A stretch of 64,000 nucleotides of DNA from Hyphomonas sp. L-53-1-40 (lineage in GTDB: Bacteria > Pseudomonadota > Alphaproteobacteria > Caulobacterales > Hyphomonadaceae): NCBI RefSeq assembly GCF_000682775.1, contig NZ_AWFI01000004.1, positions 23,342-87,341 on the forward strand, in the 5' to 3' direction. Below the pieces are notes generated by a model. The model saw only the letters and a program-made list of their open reading frames with translations, was not told the DNA's origin and searched no databases. The translations under genes and the position numbers were made by a program. Of this stretch, positions 63,296-64,000 are shown in pieces (position 1 is the first letter of the stretch; every line of letters starts with the position of its first letter).

Positions 63296-64000
63296 ATGAA
63301 GAAAACTCTTATGTGCGCGACAGCCGCGGCCGCATTTGCGTCTGCCGGCTTTGTCGCACATGCTGAGGACGGGTGGTACGCCCGCGCCGACGCAACTTAC
63401 GGATTTTCGGGCCAATTCGACCATGATCCTGCCGACCGCGATGTCGTCGGTACGATGGGCGGTACGTCCGACGCTGATGAGACCATCGGTTTCGATCTCG
63501 GTCTTGGTTACGGCTTTGACAACGGCTTCCGCCTTGAAGGTGTCGGCGGCTATGGCGATGACGACCTGAGCGTTCCGGCTGCTTCCTACAATGGCGCTCC
63601 ATCCGGTGCGGTTCCAGCCACAGCTGGTAACCTGCAGACAATGGAACTCATGCTGAACGGCATTTACGACTTCAACCGCGAAGGCGAGATCCAGCCCTAT
63701 GTCGGCTTGGGTCTTGGTGTCCTGCGCGCGAATGCCAAAGCGAATAACCTTGTTTTCACCAACGGTACCGATGTTTCCGCTGCTAACGGTTTCTCCGACA
63801 GCGACACGGGCTTTGCTTACCAGGGTCTGCTTGGCCTCGGTTACAAAGTATCTGATCAGCTGACGCTAGATCTGGGCTATCGCTACAAAGTTGCTGAAGG
63901 TCTTGACTTCGGTGGCGTTCATGGCGGCCCGAACTATGATGCCGATTACGAGGCTCACCTGGCAACTGTAGGCATGCGTTTCGCATTTGGTGCGCCGCCA
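63296..64000 (+). CDS. outer-membrane beta-barrel protein (OmpA-like), 3' partial
   Basis: The reading frame starts at ATG 63296 with AAGGGGA upstream and stays open to the window edge, giving 235 residues. A signal peptide (MKKTLMCATAAAAFASAGF) is cut near AHA-EDGW. The mature part is an eight-stranded-type barrel with alternating aromatic residues (WYARADATYGFSG, GFDLGLGYGFDNGFRLEG, YVGLGLGVL, LGYRYKV, HLATVGMRFAFGAPP). The final APP at the edge suggests a proline hinge before a C-terminal OmpA peptidoglycan-binding domain, but that part lies outside the window. Confidence 0.88.
   Translation, partial: MKKTLMCATAAAAFASAGFVAHAEDGWYARADATYGFSGQFDHDPADRDVVGTMGGTSDADETIGFDLGLGYGFDNGFRLEGVGGYGDDDLSVPAASYNGAPSGAVPATAGNLQTMELMLNGIYDFNREGEIQPYVGLGLGVLRANAKANNLVFTNGTDVSAANGFSDSDTGFAYQGLLGLGYKVSDQLTLDLGYRYKVAEGLDFGGVHGGPNYDADYEAHLATVGMRFAFGAPP

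Noticed and set aside
1..64000. CRISPR arrays, insertion sequences, integrases, prophage or toxin-antitoxin modules
   Set aside because: No regular direct repeats with spacers, no transposase or integrase motifs and no attachment-site duplications were seen; the RatA-like protein at 46077-46535 is best read as a Coq10-type protein, not a toxin.

Overview
The window looks like chromosomal DNA from an alphaproteobacterium, most likely in or near the Hyphomonadaceae/Caulobacterales. The evidence is: ALA synthase (hemA, C4 pathway), fused ispDF, the dusB-ntrBC-ntrYX-trkAH-hfq-hflX order, a pstCAB-phoU-phoB operon, a MucR regulator, DUF2336 and DUF2244 proteins, a GTG-anticodon tRNA-His without an encoded G-1, and many ATGA/GTGA stop-start overlaps. 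I see no insertion sequence, prophage, integrase or CRISPR array. Gene density is very high. Genus-level assignment is inference.

Layout. 1-0.8 kb: 3' end of a repeat-rich surface-type protein, then a strong terminator. 1.1-7.3 kb: trigger factor, DUF2336 protein, a degenerate EAL-fold protein, a NUDIX hydrolase and hslVU. 7.4-12.7 kb: phosphate operon pstC-pstA-pstB-phoU-phoB, with a candidate Pho box but no pstS or phoR. 12.7-17.8 kb: a dienelactone hydrolase, then a polyhydroxyalkanoate module (phasin with a helix-hairpin-helix tail, TetR regulator, PHA synthase, PhaZ-type depolymerase) whose parts resemble the medium-chain PHA locus of Pseudomonas. 17.8-22 kb: an Hpt protein, nadK, a class II aldolase, hemA and a zinc-ligand-poor MucR. 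22.2-27.3 kb: glyA-nrdR and a riboflavin operon ending in nusB, in which ribD is reduced to a damaged reductase domain and ribBA has a degenerate cyclohydrolase half. 27.3-27.6 kb: a non-coding stretch with several perfect stems, possibly a structured RNA.

27.6-34.2 kb: epoxide hydrolase, an A-type Fe-S carrier, dGTPase-like protein, SPOR protein, nagZ, scpA and scpB. 34.2-45 kb is more accessory: an unknown membrane protein, a DUF1287 protein, a nitroreductase, a CYP153-like alkane hydroxylase with a paired palindromic operator upstream, DUF2244, nth, a DUF481 outer-membrane protein, a frameshifted ATP-grasp gene, a PfkB kinase, an HCCA-isomerase-like protein, an HxlR regulator and an Aas-like acyl-ACP synthetase. 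45.1-60.8 kb is a conserved housekeeping block: lipA, coq10-like, cinA, ispDF, dusB, ntrB, ntrC, ntrY, ntrX, trkA, trkH, hfq, hflX, mazG. 61-64 kb: SMP-30 lactonase, secE, nusG, tRNA-His and a truncated outer-membrane barrel.

Functional reading: CYP153, the acyl-ACP synthetase and PHA synthesis/depolymerisation could form a route from alkanes or fatty acids to carbon storage (inference). The Pho and Ntr systems sense phosphate and nitrogen, whose limitation normally drives PHA storage. The items most worth a second look are the structured non-coding region at 27.3-27.6 kb, the PHA phasin/HhH fusion, the NtrC without GAFTGA, the eroded ribD, and the terminator that contains the nitroreductase ribosome-binding site.
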